Of a stretch of DNA of 64,000 nt, positions 10,471 to 22,843 are shown piece after piece. The translations under genes were made by a program, and so were the position numbers. The stretch comes from Pseudomonas simiae (lineage in GTDB: Bacteria > Pseudomonadota > Gammaproteobacteria > Pseudomonadales > Pseudomonadaceae). The stretch is taken from positions 558,001-622,000 of the forward strand of contig NZ_FOKB01000004.1 of the NCBI RefSeq assembly GCF_900111895.1, written 5' to 3'. Positions within the stretch are counted from its first letter, which is position 1. Each line of letters begins with the position of its first letter. Under the pieces are notes generated by a model. The model was not told the origin of the DNA. It saw nothing but the letters and a program-made list of their open reading frames with translations, and searched no databases.

Positions 10471-11970
10471 TTACTTGGACACCGGCATCGCAAACTCGGC
10501 GCCCTGCTCGATGCTCTCCGACCAGCGCTGCATGATCGACTTCTGCTTGGTATAGAACCGCACACCTTCAGTGCCATACGCGTGCATGTCGCCAAACAGG
10601 CTCTTCTTCCAGCCGCCAAACCCGTGCCACGCCATCGGCACCGGAATCGGTACGTTGATGCCGACCATGCCCACTTCAATCCGCCGTGCAAATTCACGCG
10701 CGATGTTGCCGTCGCGGGTGAAGCAACTCACACCGTTACCGAATTCGTGAGCGTTGACCAGTTTGATCGCTTCGGCGAAGTCATTCACGCGCACACACGC
10801 CAGAACCGGGCCGAAAATTTCTTCGCGGTAAATGCTCATCTCTTCAGTCACATGGTCGAACAACGTCGCCCCCAGCCAGAAGCCATTTTCCAGGCCCGGT
10901 TCGGTGGGTACATAGTCACGCCCGTCGAGCAGCAATTGCGCGCCGGCTTGTACGCCTTGTTCGATGTAGCCGCTGATGCGTTCCAGCGCCGCGCGGGACA
11001 CGATCGGGCCCATCTCGGCCTTCAAATCACGGCCGTCGGTGATGCGCAGGTGCTTGGCACGCTCGGTCAGGGCGGCGATGACTTTGTCGCCCACATCGCC
11101 CACCAGCACCGCTACGGAGATGGCCATGCAACGCTCGCCAGCACTGCCGTAGGCGGCACCCATCAGGGCGTCGACGGTTTTTTCGATATCGGCGTCCGGC
11201 ATCACCACCATGTGGTTTTTCGCGCCACCCAAGCCTTGCACGCGCTTGCCGTTGCGGGCGCCGGTTTCGTAGATGTACTGGGCAATCGGCGTGGAGCCGA
11301 CAAAGCTCACCGCCTTGACGTCCGGGTGTTCGATCAGCGCGTCCACAGACTCCTTGTCGCCCTGCACCACGTTGAACACGCCTTTGGGCAAACCGGCTTC
11401 ACGCAGCAACTCGGCCATGAACAGCGAGGCGCTCGGGTCGGTCGGGCTTGGCTTGAGGATGAACGTGTTGCCCGCCGCAATAGCGATCGGGTACATCCAC
11501 ATTGGCACCATCACCGGGAAGTTGAACGGCGTGACGCCGGCGACCACGCCCAGAGGCTGGCGCATTGTCCAATTGTCCATGCCGCGGGAAACCTGGTCGG
11601 AATGCTCACCCTTGAGCAGGTTGGGGATACCGCAGGCGAATTCGAGAATGTCGATGCCACGGTCGACTTCGCCCTGGGCGTCGGTGAAGACCTTGCCGTG
11701 CTCGGCGACGATGATGCGCGCCAGGTCGTCCTTGCGCTCACGCAGCAGATGAAGGTATTCGAACAGCACACGGGCGCGACGGATCGGCGGCGTGTCGGCC
11801 CAACCGGCGAACGCGGCCTGGGCGGCGGCAACGGCTTCGGACACGGTCTGGCGACTGGCCAGGGCGACGCGACCGGTCTTTTCGCCGGTGGCTGGATTGA
11901 AGACGTCCTGATAGCGATCATCGCGGGACACGCGCTGGTCGTTGATGTAGTGCTCGATGGTGGTGGTCAT
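10471..11970 (-). CDS. mmsA: CoA-acylating methylmalonate-semialdehyde dehydrogenase
   Basis: Converts methylmalonate semialdehyde (valine catabolism) or malonate semialdehyde (beta-alanine, inositol) to propionyl- or acetyl-CoA with NAD+. The 499-residue protein is of family length. It has [20 protein letters not shown] (cofactor region), [13 protein letters not shown], and the catalytic cysteine at about residue 281 in [12 protein letters not shown] long open extension upstream of 11970 runs into the divergent LysR gene and was not used. No mmsB or beta-alanine transaminase is adjacent, so the source of its substrate is not shown here. Confidence 0.9.
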   Translation of the reverse strand: MTTTIEHYINDQRVSRDDRYQDVFNPATGEKTGRVALASRQTVSEAVAAAQAAFAGWADTPPIRRARVLFEYLHLLRERKDDLARIIVAEHGKVFTDAQGEVDRGIDILEFACGIPNLLKGEHSDQVSRGMDNWTMRQPLGVVAGVTPFNFPVMVPMWMYPIAIAAGNTFILKPSPTDPSASLFMAELLREAGLPKGVFNVVQGDKESVDALIEHPDVKAVSFVGSTPIAQYIYETGARNGKRVQGLGGAKNHMVVMPDADIEKTVDALMGAAYGSAGERCMAISVAVLVGDVGDKVIAALTERAKHLRITDGRDLKAEMGPIVSRAALERISGYIEQGVQAGAQLLLDGRDYVPTEPGLENGFWLGATLFDHVTEEMSIYREEIFGPVLACVRVNDFAEAIKLVNAHEFGNGVSCFTRDGNIAREFARRIEVGMVGINVPIPVPMAWHGFGGWKKSLFGDMHAYGTEGVRFYTKQKSIMQRWSESIEQGAEFAMPVSK

Positions 11971-12079
11971 GGCAGTAGATCCCAGGTGAGTAACAGTGAG
12001 GACCACGATAGGCTTTCGCTTTGTTCCGAACCAGAGCAGAATCCAGAACTTATTGTCCACCAATGCGAACAATACAATC

Positions 12080-13021
12080 ATGGAAAAGGCCGAGATCGAA
12101 GGGCTGTGGACCCATATCCATTGGCTGTCGGTGCTGGAGGAACAAGGCACCTATACCGCTGCGGCGGCACGACTGGGCGTGAGCAAGTCCGCCGTGAGCC
12201 AGCGTATTTCCGACTTGGAAAAGGCCACCGGCACGCGCCTGGTGACGCGCACTACACGCAGTGTAAGGCTGACCGATGCGGGGCTTTCGTTGACCCGCGA
12301 AGTGCGCAGCGCCTATGAACAGATCGCCCGCAGTTTCTCGTCGGTGCGCGACTCGGTGGGAGAGATTCGCGGTCTGCTACGACTGACAGCGCCCGTGGCA
12401 TTTGCCCGTCAGCAACTGGTGCCGCATCTGTCGGAGTTTTTGCAGCAATACCCGCAGGTACGCCTACAGCTCGACGTGTCGGATGCCCTGAGTTCACTGG
12501 CCGCCGAGGGCTACGACCTGGCCGTCCGCCACGGTTTCCAGGTGCCGGAAACCCATGTGGCGTGGAAGCTGTGCGACACCGGCTCGGTGCTGGTCGCCAG
12601 CCAGGACTACCTGCAACGTCACGGAGAACCCCGCGAACCTGGCGATCTGTCTGCGCATAACTGCCTGTTCTACCCTCGCGGCACCGATCAGCCCGCCTGG
12701 ACCTTCGAGCGCGGCACTAAAAACGTCGAACGCCTCACCGTGCCCATCGCCGGCAGCTTCGCCACCAACAACAGCGAAGCCCTGCGCGACTCGGCGCTCA
12801 ACCACCTGGGCATCGCCCTGCTGCCGGATTTCAGCGCCCACGCTGCCCTGTCCAGCGGCAAATTGGTGCAGGTGCTCAAGGGCTGGACGCTCAAGGGGGC
12901 GTTTGCCGATGAGATCTACCTGATCCGGCCGTACTCGCCACATGTGCCGAAAGCGGTGAGTGCGCTGGTCAGCTATTTGAAGGGGAAATTGTCCGGCGGG
13001 TTTCAATACAACGCCCACTGA
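12080..13021 (+). CDS. LysR-family transcriptional regulator, divergent from mmsA
   Basis: About 313 residues. The N-terminal winged helix-turn-helix (residues 5-65) contains [32 protein letters not shown]; a LysR effector-binding domain follows (about 90-295; [37 protein letters not shown]). The N-terminus METAK-type start at 12080 was chosen over an ATG 84 bases upstream because it places the HTH at the usual distance. It is divergent from mmsA across 109 bases and probably controls it, but no effector can be assigned. Confidence 0.85.
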   Translation: MEKAEIEGLWTHIHWLSVLEEQGTYTAAAARLGVSKSAVSQRISDLEKATGTRLVTRTTRSVRLTDAGLSLTREVRSAYEQIARSFSSVRDSVGEIRGLLRLTAPVAFARQQLVPHLSEFLQQYPQVRLQLDVSDALSSLAAEGYDLAVRHGFQVPETHVAWKLCDTGSVLVASQDYLQRHGEPREPGDLSAHNCLFYPRGTDQPAWTFERGTKNVERLTVPIAGSFATNNSEALRDSALNHLGIALLPDFSAHAALSSGKLVQVLKGWTLKGAFADEIYLIRPYSPHVPKAVSALVSYLKGKLSGGFQYNAH

Positions 13022-13124
13022 TTGCGCCAGCCCGCCGGGGCGCGGTGCCGGGCAGTCTGATGAATCGGAACCGGGGCAAGTGAGGCGCGCGCTTTTTTCT
13101 CGCGGGATATTGCTCGACAGAACT

Positions 13125-13142
13125 AAAAGTCCATAATGGACA
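13125..13142. promoter_or_regulatory. Palindrome upstream of dauB, candidate DauR operator
   Basis: AAAAGTCCATAATGGACA contains a perfect odd palindrome GTCCAT-A-ATGGAC (13129-13141), 26 bases before the dauB start. A close copy on the other strand lies at 16768-16785 before the binding-protein gene at the other edge of the dau locus. Two matching sites flanking a regulator-containing cluster suggest a DauR site; this is inference. Confidence 0.5.
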
Positions 13143-13167
13143 AATAAGTTCACCCGCGGAGACACCC

Positions 13168-15241
<2,074 letters not shown>

Positions 15242-15242
<1 letters not shown>

Positions 15243-15868
15243 TGAACACCGCTGAACAAGACAAGGTCATGCAGAACTTCCGTGCGATGGCCGACGCCAT
15301 CGCTACCCTGTTTTTCCCCCACGCCGAAGCGGTGTTGCATGACCTGCGCTCGCAAAAAGTCGATTACATCGCCAACAACTTGTCCAAGCGCAGCATAGGC
15401 GATGATTCGGCGCTGGAGGACATGCTCAGCGACGATGTCAGCGATGTAAACATCGGCCCGTACGAAAAGCTCAACTGGGACGGTCAGAAAATCCGCAGCC
15501 TGAGTACCGTGCTGCATGACCACAAAGGCCGTCGACTGGCGGTACTGTGCATCAACCTGAATATTTCATTGTTTGAAAACGCCAAGGCGGCGCTGGACCT
15601 GTTTCTGTCACCGAGCAAACTGATCCCGCAACCAGACTCGCTGTTTCGCGATGACTGGCAGGAGCGCATCAATACCTTCCTGCATGCGTGGATGCGTGAG
15701 CGCCAGTTGAGCCTGAACCTGCTGACCCGTGACCACAAGCGCGAGCTGGTTCTGGCCCTGCATGCCGAAGGGGCATTCAAGGGCAAGAGCGCGTCGAACT
15801 ATGTGGCCAATGTGCTGGGCATGGGACGGGCGACGGTCTACAAACACCTGAAAGAGTTGAAGGGCTGA
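15242..15868 (+). CDS. dauR: YheO/PAS-type regulator DauR
   Basis: About 208 residues: an N-terminal YheO-like PAS domain (residues 8-120; FRAMADAIATLFFPHAEAVL, DYIANNLSKRSIGDD) and a C-terminal HTH_22 helix-turn-helix (about 145-205; KRELVLALHAEGAFKGKSAS, VLGMGRATVYKHLKELKG). This is the architecture of DauR, repressor of D-arginine catabolism in P. aeruginosa. Its ATG shares one base with the dauA stop codon, so it is co-translated. Candidate operators lie before dauB and before the convergent binding-protein gene. Confidence 0.85.
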
Positions 15869-15880
15869 TGGATTTACCCC

Positions 15881-15908
15881 TGTAGGAGCGAGCTTGCTCG
15901 CTCCTACA
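15881..15908. repeat. REP-like perfect palindrome between dauR and convergent gene
   Basis: A 28-base palindrome (TGTAGGAGCGAG / CTCGCTCCTACA around CTTG) sits 12 bases after the dauR stop and 7 bases beyond the end of the convergent binding-protein gene. The GGAGCGAGCTTGCTCGC core is a common REP type of fluorescent pseudomonads. With no long T tract, it probably serves as a bidirectional RNA 3'-end stabiliser as much as a terminator. Confidence 0.75.
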
Positions 15909-15915
15909 AAGGTCA

Positions 15916-16692
15916 TCAATCGCCGTAGATGTCGGATTTGAAGTACTGCTGCGAAATCTTCTGGTACTCGCCACTGGCGCGAATGCCATCGATGGCCGCA
16001 TTCAACTGGCCGACCAACTCCGTATTGCCCTTGCGCACCGCGATCCCTGCACCCTCGCCCACGTATTTCGGGTCCTTGAGTTCCGGGCCGACAAACGCAT
16101 AGCCCTTGCCGCGTGGCATCTGCAGGAAGTCGTTCAGGGGAATGGTGTCGGCAAAGATCGCATCGAGGCGACCGGCTGCCAGGTCCATGTAGATCTCTTC
16201 ATTATTGCTGTAGCGCTTGACGTTGATGCCCTTGGGCTCGAACACCTCGGTGGCATAACGGTCGGTGGTGGTGGCGCGCTGCACGCCGATCGTCTTGCCC
16301 TTGAGGCTGGCATATTGGTCATCCACCACGGCGCCCTCCTTCATCACCAGGCGCGATGACGTGAAGTAGTACTTGTGGGTGAAGTCCACCGACTTCTTGC
16401 GGTCTTCGTTGATGGTCATGGACGACAAGGCCATGTCGATTTTCTTCACCTTGAGGGAAGGAATCAGACCGTCGAACTCACCTTCTACCCACACGCACTT
16501 GACCTTCATCTGCGCGCACAGCGCATTGCCGATATCGTAGTCAAAGCCAACGATCTTGCCTTCCTCGGTCTTGGACGCGAATGGCGGGTAAGCCGCCTCG
16601 ATGCCGATGCGCAGGGTTTTCTCGGCGGCCATCGCGTGGCTGGACGCAAGCAGGCCCAGGGCCAGGACGGTGATAAGGGAGCGCTTCTTCAT
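15916..16692 (-). CDS. Basic amino-acid ABC transporter substrate-binding protein (ArtJ/AotJ/HisJ type)
   Basis: A 258-residue periplasmic binding protein. A signal peptide covers about residues 1-22 ([17 protein letters not shown]). The SBP_bac_3 fold follows: [57 protein letters not shown] and [11 protein letters not shown]. These match lysine/arginine/ornithine binding proteins. No permease or ATPase is adjacent, so it probably works with a transporter encoded elsewhere. It is convergent with dauR, and a dau-like palindrome lies upstream, suggesting a role in D- or L-arginine uptake; an equivalent gene borders dauR in P. aeruginosa. Confidence 0.88.
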   Translation of the reverse strand: MKKRSLITVLALGLLASSHAMAAEKTLRIGIEAAYPPFASKTEEGKIVGFDYDIGNALCAQMKVKCVWVEGEFDGLIPSLKVKKIDMALSSMTINEDRKKSVDFTHKYYFTSSRLVMKEGAVVDDQYASLKGKTIGVQRATTTDRYATEVFEPKGINVKRYSNNEEIYMDLAAGRLDAIFADTIPLNDFLQMPRGKGYAFVGPELKDPKYVGEGAGIAVRKGNTELVGQLNAAIDGIRASGEYQKISQQYFKSDIYGD

Positions 16693-16767
16693 GGTGGTGT
16701 TCTCGCAAGTTGTTGTTGGTTTGGCAGACCTGAAGAAAGAAACGAAGCCGTTAACTTTGTACTTATA

Positions 16768-16785
16768 ATTCCATATTGGACTTTT
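16768..16785. promoter_or_regulatory. Second dau-locus palindrome, upstream of the binding-protein gene
   Basis: Read on the minus strand the site is AAAAGTCCAATATGGAAT, matching the dauB site AAAAGTCCATAATGGACA at 14 of 18 positions, including AAAAGTCCA and ATGGA. It is about 76 bases upstream of the binding-protein start. The next gene on the other side, an acyl-CoA ligase, starts 170 bases away. Confidence 0.45.
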
Positions 16786-16954
16786 ACGTCTTTATCGTCA
16801 ATCACGCCGCTTTGCGGTTCGACACCCATGACTTTTTTGCACAACGTACCGGTGTTTTTGAGCGTTCTGCTCTGATTTATGCGTGCCTATACTCGGTCCA
16901 GCCTCTCGGTTCAGCCGGGGGGGAGTCCCACAACAATAATTAAGGACAGCCACC

Positions 16955-18655
16955 ATGACCCAGCCCTTCCTGGCCGCTCGGGATTTTCTGCTCGCTCACC
17001 GCACCGATTACGCCACAGCCGTACGGGATTTCCGTTGGCCGCAACTGGGCGAATTCAACTGGGCCCTGGACTATTTCGATGCGATGGCCGAAGGCAATCC
17101 GGCCGATGCGCTGTGGATCGTCGAGGAGGACGGCAGCGAGCAGCGTTACAGTTTCCAGCAACTGGCTGCGCGCTCCAATCAGGTGGCCAACCACCTACGC
17201 GCCCTCGGTGTAAACCGGGGTGATCGTGTGCTGCTGATGCTCGGCAACGATGTCGCGCTGTGGGACACCATGCTGGCTGCATTCAAGCTCGGCGCCGTGG
17301 TCATTCCCGCCACGGCGTTGCTGAACCCCGATGACCTGCGCGACCGTATCGAACGTGGCCAGGTTCGCCACGTGGTGGTCGGCGAAGCGCATGTGCACAA
17401 GTTCGCCGGCCTGGCTCAGGGTTGCAGCCGTATCTGCGTGGGTTCGGCGCCTGCCGGCTGGGTCGCGCACAACGCGGCTTTTGAATACCCCGAACAGTTT
17501 GAGGCGCAAGGCCGCACCCTGGCCACCGACCCAATGCTGCTGTACTTCACTTCCGGCACCACCTCCAAGCCGAAAATGGTGCTGCACAGCCACCAGAGCT
17601 ATCCGGTCGGGCACTTGTCGACCATGTACTGGATCGGCCTGCAACCGGGCGACCTGCACCTGAATATCTCATCGCCAGGCTGGGCCAAGCATGCCTGGAG
17701 TTGCCTGTTCGCACCGTGGAATGCCGGTGCGTGCATCTTTATCCATAACGTCGCGCGATTCAGCGCGCCGGCCTTGCTCAGTGCCTTGGAACGCTACGGC
17801 GTAACCAGCCTGTGCGCGCCGCCGACGGTGTGGCGCATGCTGATCCAGGAAGACCTGGCCAGCTACAGACCGCGCCTGAGCCTGCGCGAGCTGGTGGGCG
17901 CGGGTGAGCCGCTGAACCCGGAAATCATCGAGCAGATCCAACAGGCCTGGGGCTTGCCGTTACGTGATGGTTTCGGCCAATCGGAAACCACTGCCCTGGT
18001 AGGCAACACGCCCGGCCAGTTGCTCAAGCCCGGTTCCATGGGGCGCCCGTTGCCGGGCTACCAGGTGGCCCTGCTCGACCCGGATGGCATTCCCGGCAAC
18101 GAAGGCGAAGTCGCCCTGCCCCTGGACGTGCGCCCGCTCGGCCTGATGCTCTGCTACGAGGACAGCCCGGAGAAAACCGCCGAGGTCATGCGTGACGGCT
18201 ACTACCGCACCGGCGACACCGCGCAGATCGACGCCGACGGCTACATCACCTTCGTCGGTCGCGCCGACGATGTGTTCAAGGCCTCCGACTACCGCATCAG
18301 CCCATTCGAACTGGAAAGCGCCTTGATCGAACACCCGGCCGTCATGGAAGTCGCCGTGGTGCCGAGCCCCGACCCGTTGCGCCTGGCGGTGCCCAAGGCA
18401 TTCCTGATCCTGGCCCATGACGAACCCGGCAGCGCGGCGTTGGCCCAACATATTCTGGCCTTCGCCCGTGAGCATTTGGCGCCGTACAAGCGGGTGCGAC
18501 GCATCGAGTTCGTCACCGAGCTGCCCAAGACCATATCCGGGAAGATTCGGCGGGTGGAACTGCGGCAAATGGAGGTGCTGCGGCGCCAGGGTGATACGCG
18601 GGGTGAGCATGAGCACTTCGAGGAAGACTTCGTGCGCCCAACCGCTGAATCGTAG
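16955..18655 (+). CDS. AMP-dependent acyl-CoA synthetase/ligase
   Basis: A 566-residue member of the ANL superfamily, which activates a carboxylic acid with ATP and then forms the CoA thioester. Motifs visible in order: P-loop-like LLYFTSGTTSKPKMVLHSHQ (about residue 195), GVTSLCAPPTVWRML, the A5 region RDGFGQSETTALVG, the A7/A8 region GYYRTGDTAQIDADGYITFVGRADD, and the C-terminal catalytic lysine in LPKTISGKIRR. AAGGA precedes the ATG. Motif set and length resemble medium-chain or aromatic acyl-CoA synthetases; the substrate cannot be told. It stands alone, with a 150-base gap before iorA. Confidence 0.85.
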   Translation: MTQPFLAARDFLLAHRTDYATAVRDFRWPQLGEFNWALDYFDAMAEGNPADALWIVEEDGSEQRYSFQQLAARSNQVANHLRALGVNRGDRVLLMLGNDVALWDTMLAAFKLGAVVIPATALLNPDDLRDRIERGQVRHVVVGEAHVHKFAGLAQGCSRICVGSAPAGWVAHNAAFEYPEQFEAQGRTLATDPMLLYFTSGTTSKPKMVLHSHQSYPVGHLSTMYWIGLQPGDLHLNISSPGWAKHAWSCLFAPWNAGACIFIHNVARFSAPALLSALERYGVTSLCAPPTVWRMLIQEDLASYRPRLSLRELVGAGEPLNPEIIEQIQQAWGLPLRDGFGQSETTALVGNTPGQLLKPGSMGRPLPGYQVALLDPDGIPGNEGEVALPLDVRPLGLMLCYEDSPEKTAEVMRDGYYRTGDTAQIDADGYITFVGRADDVFKASDYRISPFELESALIEHPAVMEVAVVPSPDPLRLAVPKAFLILAHDEPGSAALAQHILAFAREHLAPYKRVRRIEFVTELPKTISGKIRRVELRQMEVLRRQGDTRGEHEHFEEDFVRPTAES

Positions 18656-18806
18656 TCGCACAATCCTGTTGAATACTTGCCTGATCCTCCGACTTATCGA
18701 CTAATGGATAGATAGCCCTTGCGCGCTGGTCTAGAGTTCGACAATAAGCGGCCACTGCGTTCATGACTAAAACAGGCCGCACCTACCGTCGATCAGCAGG
18801 TGAGCC

Positions 18807-19262
18807 ATGGAATTACGAATCAACCAAAAGGCCTATCAGGTCGATGCCGACGCGGACACGCCATTGCTGTGGGTGATCCGCGATGACCTGGGCCTGACTG
18901 GCACCAAGTATGGCTGTGGCCTGGCCCAGTGCGGCGCGTGTTCGGTACTGGTGGATGGCAACGTGGTGCGCTCCTGCGTCACCCCGGTGGCCGGGGTGGT
19001 CGGACGAGAAATCACCACCATCGAAGCGATTGAAACCGATGAAGTGGGCAAGCGTGTGGTCGCGACCTGGGTCGAGCATCAGGTGGCGCAATGCGGCTAC
19101 TGCCAGTCCGGGCAAGTGATGGCGGCCACTGCGCTGCTCAAGCACACGCCGGCGCCCAGCAAGGCGCAGATCGACGCGGCGATGATCAACCTGTGCCGTT
19201 GCGGCACGTATAACGCCATCCATGCGGCTGTCGACGACCTGGCCAAGCAGGGGGGCGTCTGA
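18807..19262 (+). CDS. iorA: [2Fe-2S] subunit of a molybdenum hydroxylase (isoquinoline 1-oxidoreductase alpha type)
   Basis: Electron-transfer subunit, 151 residues. Cys 37, 42, 45 and 57 (KYGCGLAQCGACSVL plus RSC) form the plant-ferredoxin-type cluster. Cys 96, 99, 130 and 132 (QCGYCQSGQ and NLCRCGTYNAI) form the second cluster in the four-helix domain. All eight ligands are present. It is co-translated with iorB (one-base overlap). The name is by best-known family member; related pairs act on aldehydes, nicotinate or other N-heterocycles. Confidence 0.87.
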   Translation: MELRINQKAYQVDADADTPLLWVIRDDLGLTGTKYGCGLAQCGACSVLVDGNVVRSCVTPVAGVVGREITTIEAIETDEVGKRVVATWVEHQVAQCGYCQSGQVMAATALLKHTPAPSKAQIDAAMINLCRCGTYNAIHAAVDDLAKQGGV

Positions 19263-21481
19263 TGAACCTCATCAACGAACTGCTCGACGCGCCGGTAAAC
19301 CTTTCGCGCCGCCGCTTTCTGGCGAGTACGGCCGTGGGTGCGCTGGTGATTGGTTTTGGCCTGCCACTGGGCTCGGGTCGGGTGCAAGCCGCCACCGCGG
19401 CTGAACGCGGCACCCAGGTGCCGGCGTTCCTGGAGATTCGTCCGGACGGCACGGTGCGCCTGCTCAGCCCCTTCATGGAAGGCGGGCAAGGCACGCACAC
19501 CGCCATGGCGCAGATTGTCGGTGAAGAACTGGATGCCGACCCCGCGACGTTCATCGTCGAAGCCGCCCCGCCCGGCGAAGCCTATGTGGTGATGGAAAAC
19601 GGCCTGCGCATCACCGGCGGCAGCATGTCGGTGCGCATGAGCTACCCGACCATGCGCCGCCTCGGCGCCCTGGCCCGCGCGATGCTGCTGCAGGCGGGCG
19701 CCAAACAATGGGGCGTACCGGTTGGCGAACTGACTACCCAGCCTGGTCGCGTGGTGCACGCGGCTTCCGGTCGTTCGCTGGGTTATGGCGAACTGGCCAG
19801 TAGCGCCCTCGACATGCCAGTGCCCGATCCCGCCAGCATCACCCTGCGCGACCCGAGCCAATTCCGCTGGATCGGCAAACCGGTCAAGCGCCTGGACGCC
19901 TACGACAAATCCACTGGCAAGGCGCTCTACAGCATCGACCTGAAAGTCGACAATATGCTTCACGCAGCCGTCCAGCATGCGCCACGTCTGGGCATGACCG
20001 TGGGCAGCCTGCGCAACCAGTCGCAGGTCGAAGGCATGAAAGGCGTGCATTCGGTGCACGTGCTGCCTGGCGCAGTGGCCGTGGTGGCTGAACGCTGGTG
20101 GCACGCCAAGCGTGCGGTAGAAGCGATCCAGGTCGACTGGCAGGAGGCGGCTGCCGACTCGACACTGCGCGTCATGCCGGCGGATTTTTCCAGCGACAAG
20201 CACCGCGAGTTCCTAGCGGCCCAACAGGGCCCAACCCGCGACGACGAGAACGAAGGTGACGTGGCCGGTGCGTTGAAAGGCGCCAAGACCCAGGTCGAGG
20301 CGACCTACCACAACCAATACCTCAACCACGCCCAGCTGGAGCCGCCGTCGGCCCTGGCGCGCTTCAACCCCGATGGCACGCTGGAAATCTGGCTGCCCAA
20401 CCAGGCGCCGGACATGTTCCGCGCCGACATTGCCAAACGCACCGGCCTAGACCCTGCGCAAATCACCCTGCACTCGCCGCTACTCGGTGGTTTTTTCGGC
20501 CGGCACTTCCTGTATGACTCGGCTAACCCTTATCCGCAGGCCATTGCACTGGCCAAGGCGGTGGGCCGTCCGATCAAGCTGATCTGGAGCCGTGAGGAAG
20601 AGTTCCTGCGCGATGTGCTGCGCCCCCTGGCGGTGGTCAAGTTCCGTGCCGCGCTGGATGACAAAGGCCTGCCGGTGGCCATCGAAGCGGTCAGTGCAAC
20701 CGAAGGCCCGACCGAGGCACTCGCCGGCAAACAGGGCGATAAGATCGACCCCACGGCCGTTGAAGGGTTGTCGGGCAAGTCCTACGCGATCCCCAACAAA
20801 CGCATCGCGCAGATCTACGTCAAAGGCGCACCGATGCTTGGTTACTGGCGCTCGGTGGGCAATTCGCTCAACGACTTTTTCTACGAGTCGTTCCTCGACG
20901 AACTGGCGGACAAGGGTGGGCATGATCCCTATGAGCTGCGCCTGCACCTGTTGCGCGACAACCCACGGCTGACCACGTTGCTGCAAGCAGCGGGTGAACT
21001 CTCCGGTGGCTGGAAGCGCGGCCCCTTTACCGCCGAGGACGGCACCCGGCGCGCACGCGGCGTGGCAATGGCTTCGCCGTTCGGTTCCCACACTGCGGCG
21101 ATCGCGGAAGTGTCGATCGAGAATGGCAAGGTCAAAGTGCACGATATCTGGCAGGCCATCGACCCCGGCAGCATCGTCAACCCGGCGATTGTCGAGGCAC
21201 AGGTCAACGGCGCCGTGGCGTTGGGCTTGTCCCAGACCTTATTGGAAGAAGCGGTCTACGTGGACGGCAAGCCCCGGGCGCGCAACTACGACCTTTACCC
21301 GATCCTGGCGCCTGCGCAGATGGCGCGGGTGCATGTGCGGGTGGTCGAGAGTGGCGAAAAAATGGGCGGTATCGGCGAGCCTCCATTGCCAGCCGTGGCA
21401 CCGGCCGTGGCCAATGCGGTGGCACAGTTGACAGGCCAGCGCGTGCGCAGCCTGCCCTTGAGCCGACACACTTTCAGCTGA
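19262..21481 (+). CDS. iorB: Molybdopterin catalytic subunit, Tat-exported (isoquinoline 1-oxidoreductase beta type)
   Basis: The 739-residue product has an N-terminal twin-arginine signal (LSRRRFLAST plus hydrophobic VGALVIGFGLPLG), so the complex is expected in the periplasm. The large aldehyde oxidase/xanthine dehydrogenase-type Moco domain follows: GGQGTHTAMAQIVGEELDAD, LLGGFFGRHFLYD, the MLGYWRSVGNS substrate loop and the C-terminal GEPPLPAVAPAVANA with the probable catalytic Glu. It lacks a FAD subunit; electrons should pass through IorA to the downstream cytochrome. The substrate is unknown. Confidence 0.87.
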   Translation: MNLINELLDAPVNLSRRRFLASTAVGALVIGFGLPLGSGRVQAATAAERGTQVPAFLEIRPDGTVRLLSPFMEGGQGTHTAMAQIVGEELDADPATFIVEAAPPGEAYVVMENGLRITGGSMSVRMSYPTMRRLGALARAMLLQAGAKQWGVPVGELTTQPGRVVHAASGRSLGYGELASSALDMPVPDPASITLRDPSQFRWIGKPVKRLDAYDKSTGKALYSIDLKVDNMLHAAVQHAPRLGMTVGSLRNQSQVEGMKGVHSVHVLPGAVAVVAERWWHAKRAVEAIQVDWQEAAADSTLRVMPADFSSDKHREFLAAQQGPTRDDENEGDVAGALKGAKTQVEATYHNQYLNHAQLEPPSALARFNPDGTLEIWLPNQAPDMFRADIAKRTGLDPAQITLHSPLLGGFFGRHFLYDSANPYPQAIALAKAVGRPIKLIWSREEEFLRDVLRPLAVVKFRAALDDKGLPVAIEAVSATEGPTEALAGKQGDKIDPTAVEGLSGKSYAIPNKRIAQIYVKGAPMLGYWRSVGNSLNDFFYESFLDELADKGGHDPYELRLHLLRDNPRLTTLLQAAGELSGGWKRGPFTAEDGTRRARGVAMASPFGSHTAAIAEVSIENGKVKVHDIWQAIDPGSIVNPAIVEAQVNGAVALGLSQTLLEEAVYVDGKPRARNYDLYPILAPAQMARVHVRVVESGEKMGGIGEPPLPAVAPAVANAVAQLTGQRVRSLPLSRHTFS

Positions 21482-21497
21482 CCTTCAGGAAACGCCC

Positions 21498-22841
21498 ATG
21501 AACAACCGTCGATTCGCAAGAACCGCAGGCTGGCTGGCGCTGCCCTGCCTGGTCGCCGCAGGCCTGCTGGCCTGGTACGTCACCCGTGAACCGGCTACGC
21601 CGTTCGAACAGGAACAGGCGGGCGCCACCTTCGAACCCGCCCTGGTCAGCCGTGGCGAGTATGTTGCCCGTCTCAGCGACTGCGTGGCCTGCCACAGTCT
21701 GGCGGGCAAGGCACCGTTCGCCGGGGGCCTGGAAATGGCCACGCCGTTGGGGGCGATCCACGCCACCAACATCACGCCGGACAAATCCACGGGTATCGGC
21801 ACCTACAGCCTGGCCGACTTCGACCGTGCGGTGCGCCATGGCGTAGCACCGGGCGGCCGCCGGCTGTATCCGGCCATGCCCTACCCGTCCTACGTGAAAC
21901 TCAGCGATGACGACATAAAAGCGCTGTACGCGTTTTTCATGCAGGGCATAAAACCGGCCAACCAGCCGAATATCCCCAGTGATATTCCCTGGCCGCTGAA
22001 TATGCGCTGGCCCATCGCGCTGTGGAATGGCGTGTTCGCCCCCACTGCGACTTACGCCGCCAAGCCCGACCAGGACGCCCTGTGGAACCGCGGCGCCTAC
22101 ATCGTCCAGGGCCCCGGCCACTGCGGCAGTTGCCACACGCCACGCGGCCTGGCCTTCAACGAAAAAGCCCTGGACGAAGCCGGCGCGCCGTTCCTCGCCG
22201 GCGCCCTGCTCGATGGCTGGTACGCACCCAGCCTGCGCCAGGACCCCAACACCGGGCTGGGCCGTTGGAGCGAACCGCAGATCGTGCAGTTCCTCAAGAC
22301 CGGGCGCAACGCCCATGCAGTGGTCTACGGCTCGATGACCGAAGCCTTCAACAACTCCACGCAGTTCATGCAGGACGACGACCTGGCGGCCATCGCCCGC
22401 TATCTCAAGTCATTGCCCGGCGACCCGCAGCGCGACGGCGCCCCCTGGCAGTATCAGGCGGTGGCAGCGGTGCAAGACGCCCCCGGCGCCCACACTTACG
22501 CAACCCGCTGCGCCTCCTGCCATGGCCTCGACGGCAAGGGCCAGCCCGAGTGGATGCCCCCCCTCGCCGGGGCCACCTCGGCGCTGGCGAAGGAAAGCGC
22601 CTCGGCGATCAACATCACCCTCAACGGCTCGCAACGCGTGGTGGCGTCTGGCGTGCCGGATGCCTACCGCATGCCGGCGTTCCGTGAGCAACTGTCCGAC
22701 ACGGAAATCGCCGAGGTGTTGAGCTACGTGCGTAGCACCTGGGGCAACAACGGGGGCGCGGTTGACGCCAACGCGGTGGGCAAGCTGCGCGGGCACACCG
22801 ACCCGGCGAGCAGCAGCCCGATCATCCTGCACATGCGCTGA
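21498..22841 (+). CDS. Membrane-anchored tri-haem cytochrome c
   Basis: A 447-residue protein with an N-terminal hydrophobic anchor (residues 11-28, GWLALPCLVAAGLLAWYV) and three c-type haem motifs: CVACH (62-66), CGSCH (209-213) and CASCH (338-342). It matches the cytochrome subunit of periplasmic alcohol and aldehyde dehydrogenases. It lies 16 bases after iorB with AGGAA before the ATG, so it probably carries electrons from IorAB to the terminal oxidases. Confidence 0.87.
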   Translation: MNNRRFARTAGWLALPCLVAAGLLAWYVTREPATPFEQEQAGATFEPALVSRGEYVARLSDCVACHSLAGKAPFAGGLEMATPLGAIHATNITPDKSTGIGTYSLADFDRAVRHGVAPGGRRLYPAMPYPSYVKLSDDDIKALYAFFMQGIKPANQPNIPSDIPWPLNMRWPIALWNGVFAPTATYAAKPDQDALWNRGAYIVQGPGHCGSCHTPRGLAFNEKALDEAGAPFLAGALLDGWYAPSLRQDPNTGLGRWSEPQIVQFLKTGRNAHAVVYGSMTEAFNNSTQFMQDDDLAAIARYLKSLPGDPQRDGAPWQYQAVAAVQDAPGAHTYATRCASCHGLDGKGQPEWMPPLAGATSALAKESASAINITLNGSQRVVASGVPDAYRMPAFREQLSDTEIAEVLSYVRSTWGNNGGAVDANAVGKLRGHTDPASSSPIILHMR

Positions 22842-22843
22842 GT

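Noticed and set aside
10582..12318. Long plus-strand open frame opposite mmsA
   Set aside because: Shadow of the dehydrogenase gene; low-complexity composition and no motif.
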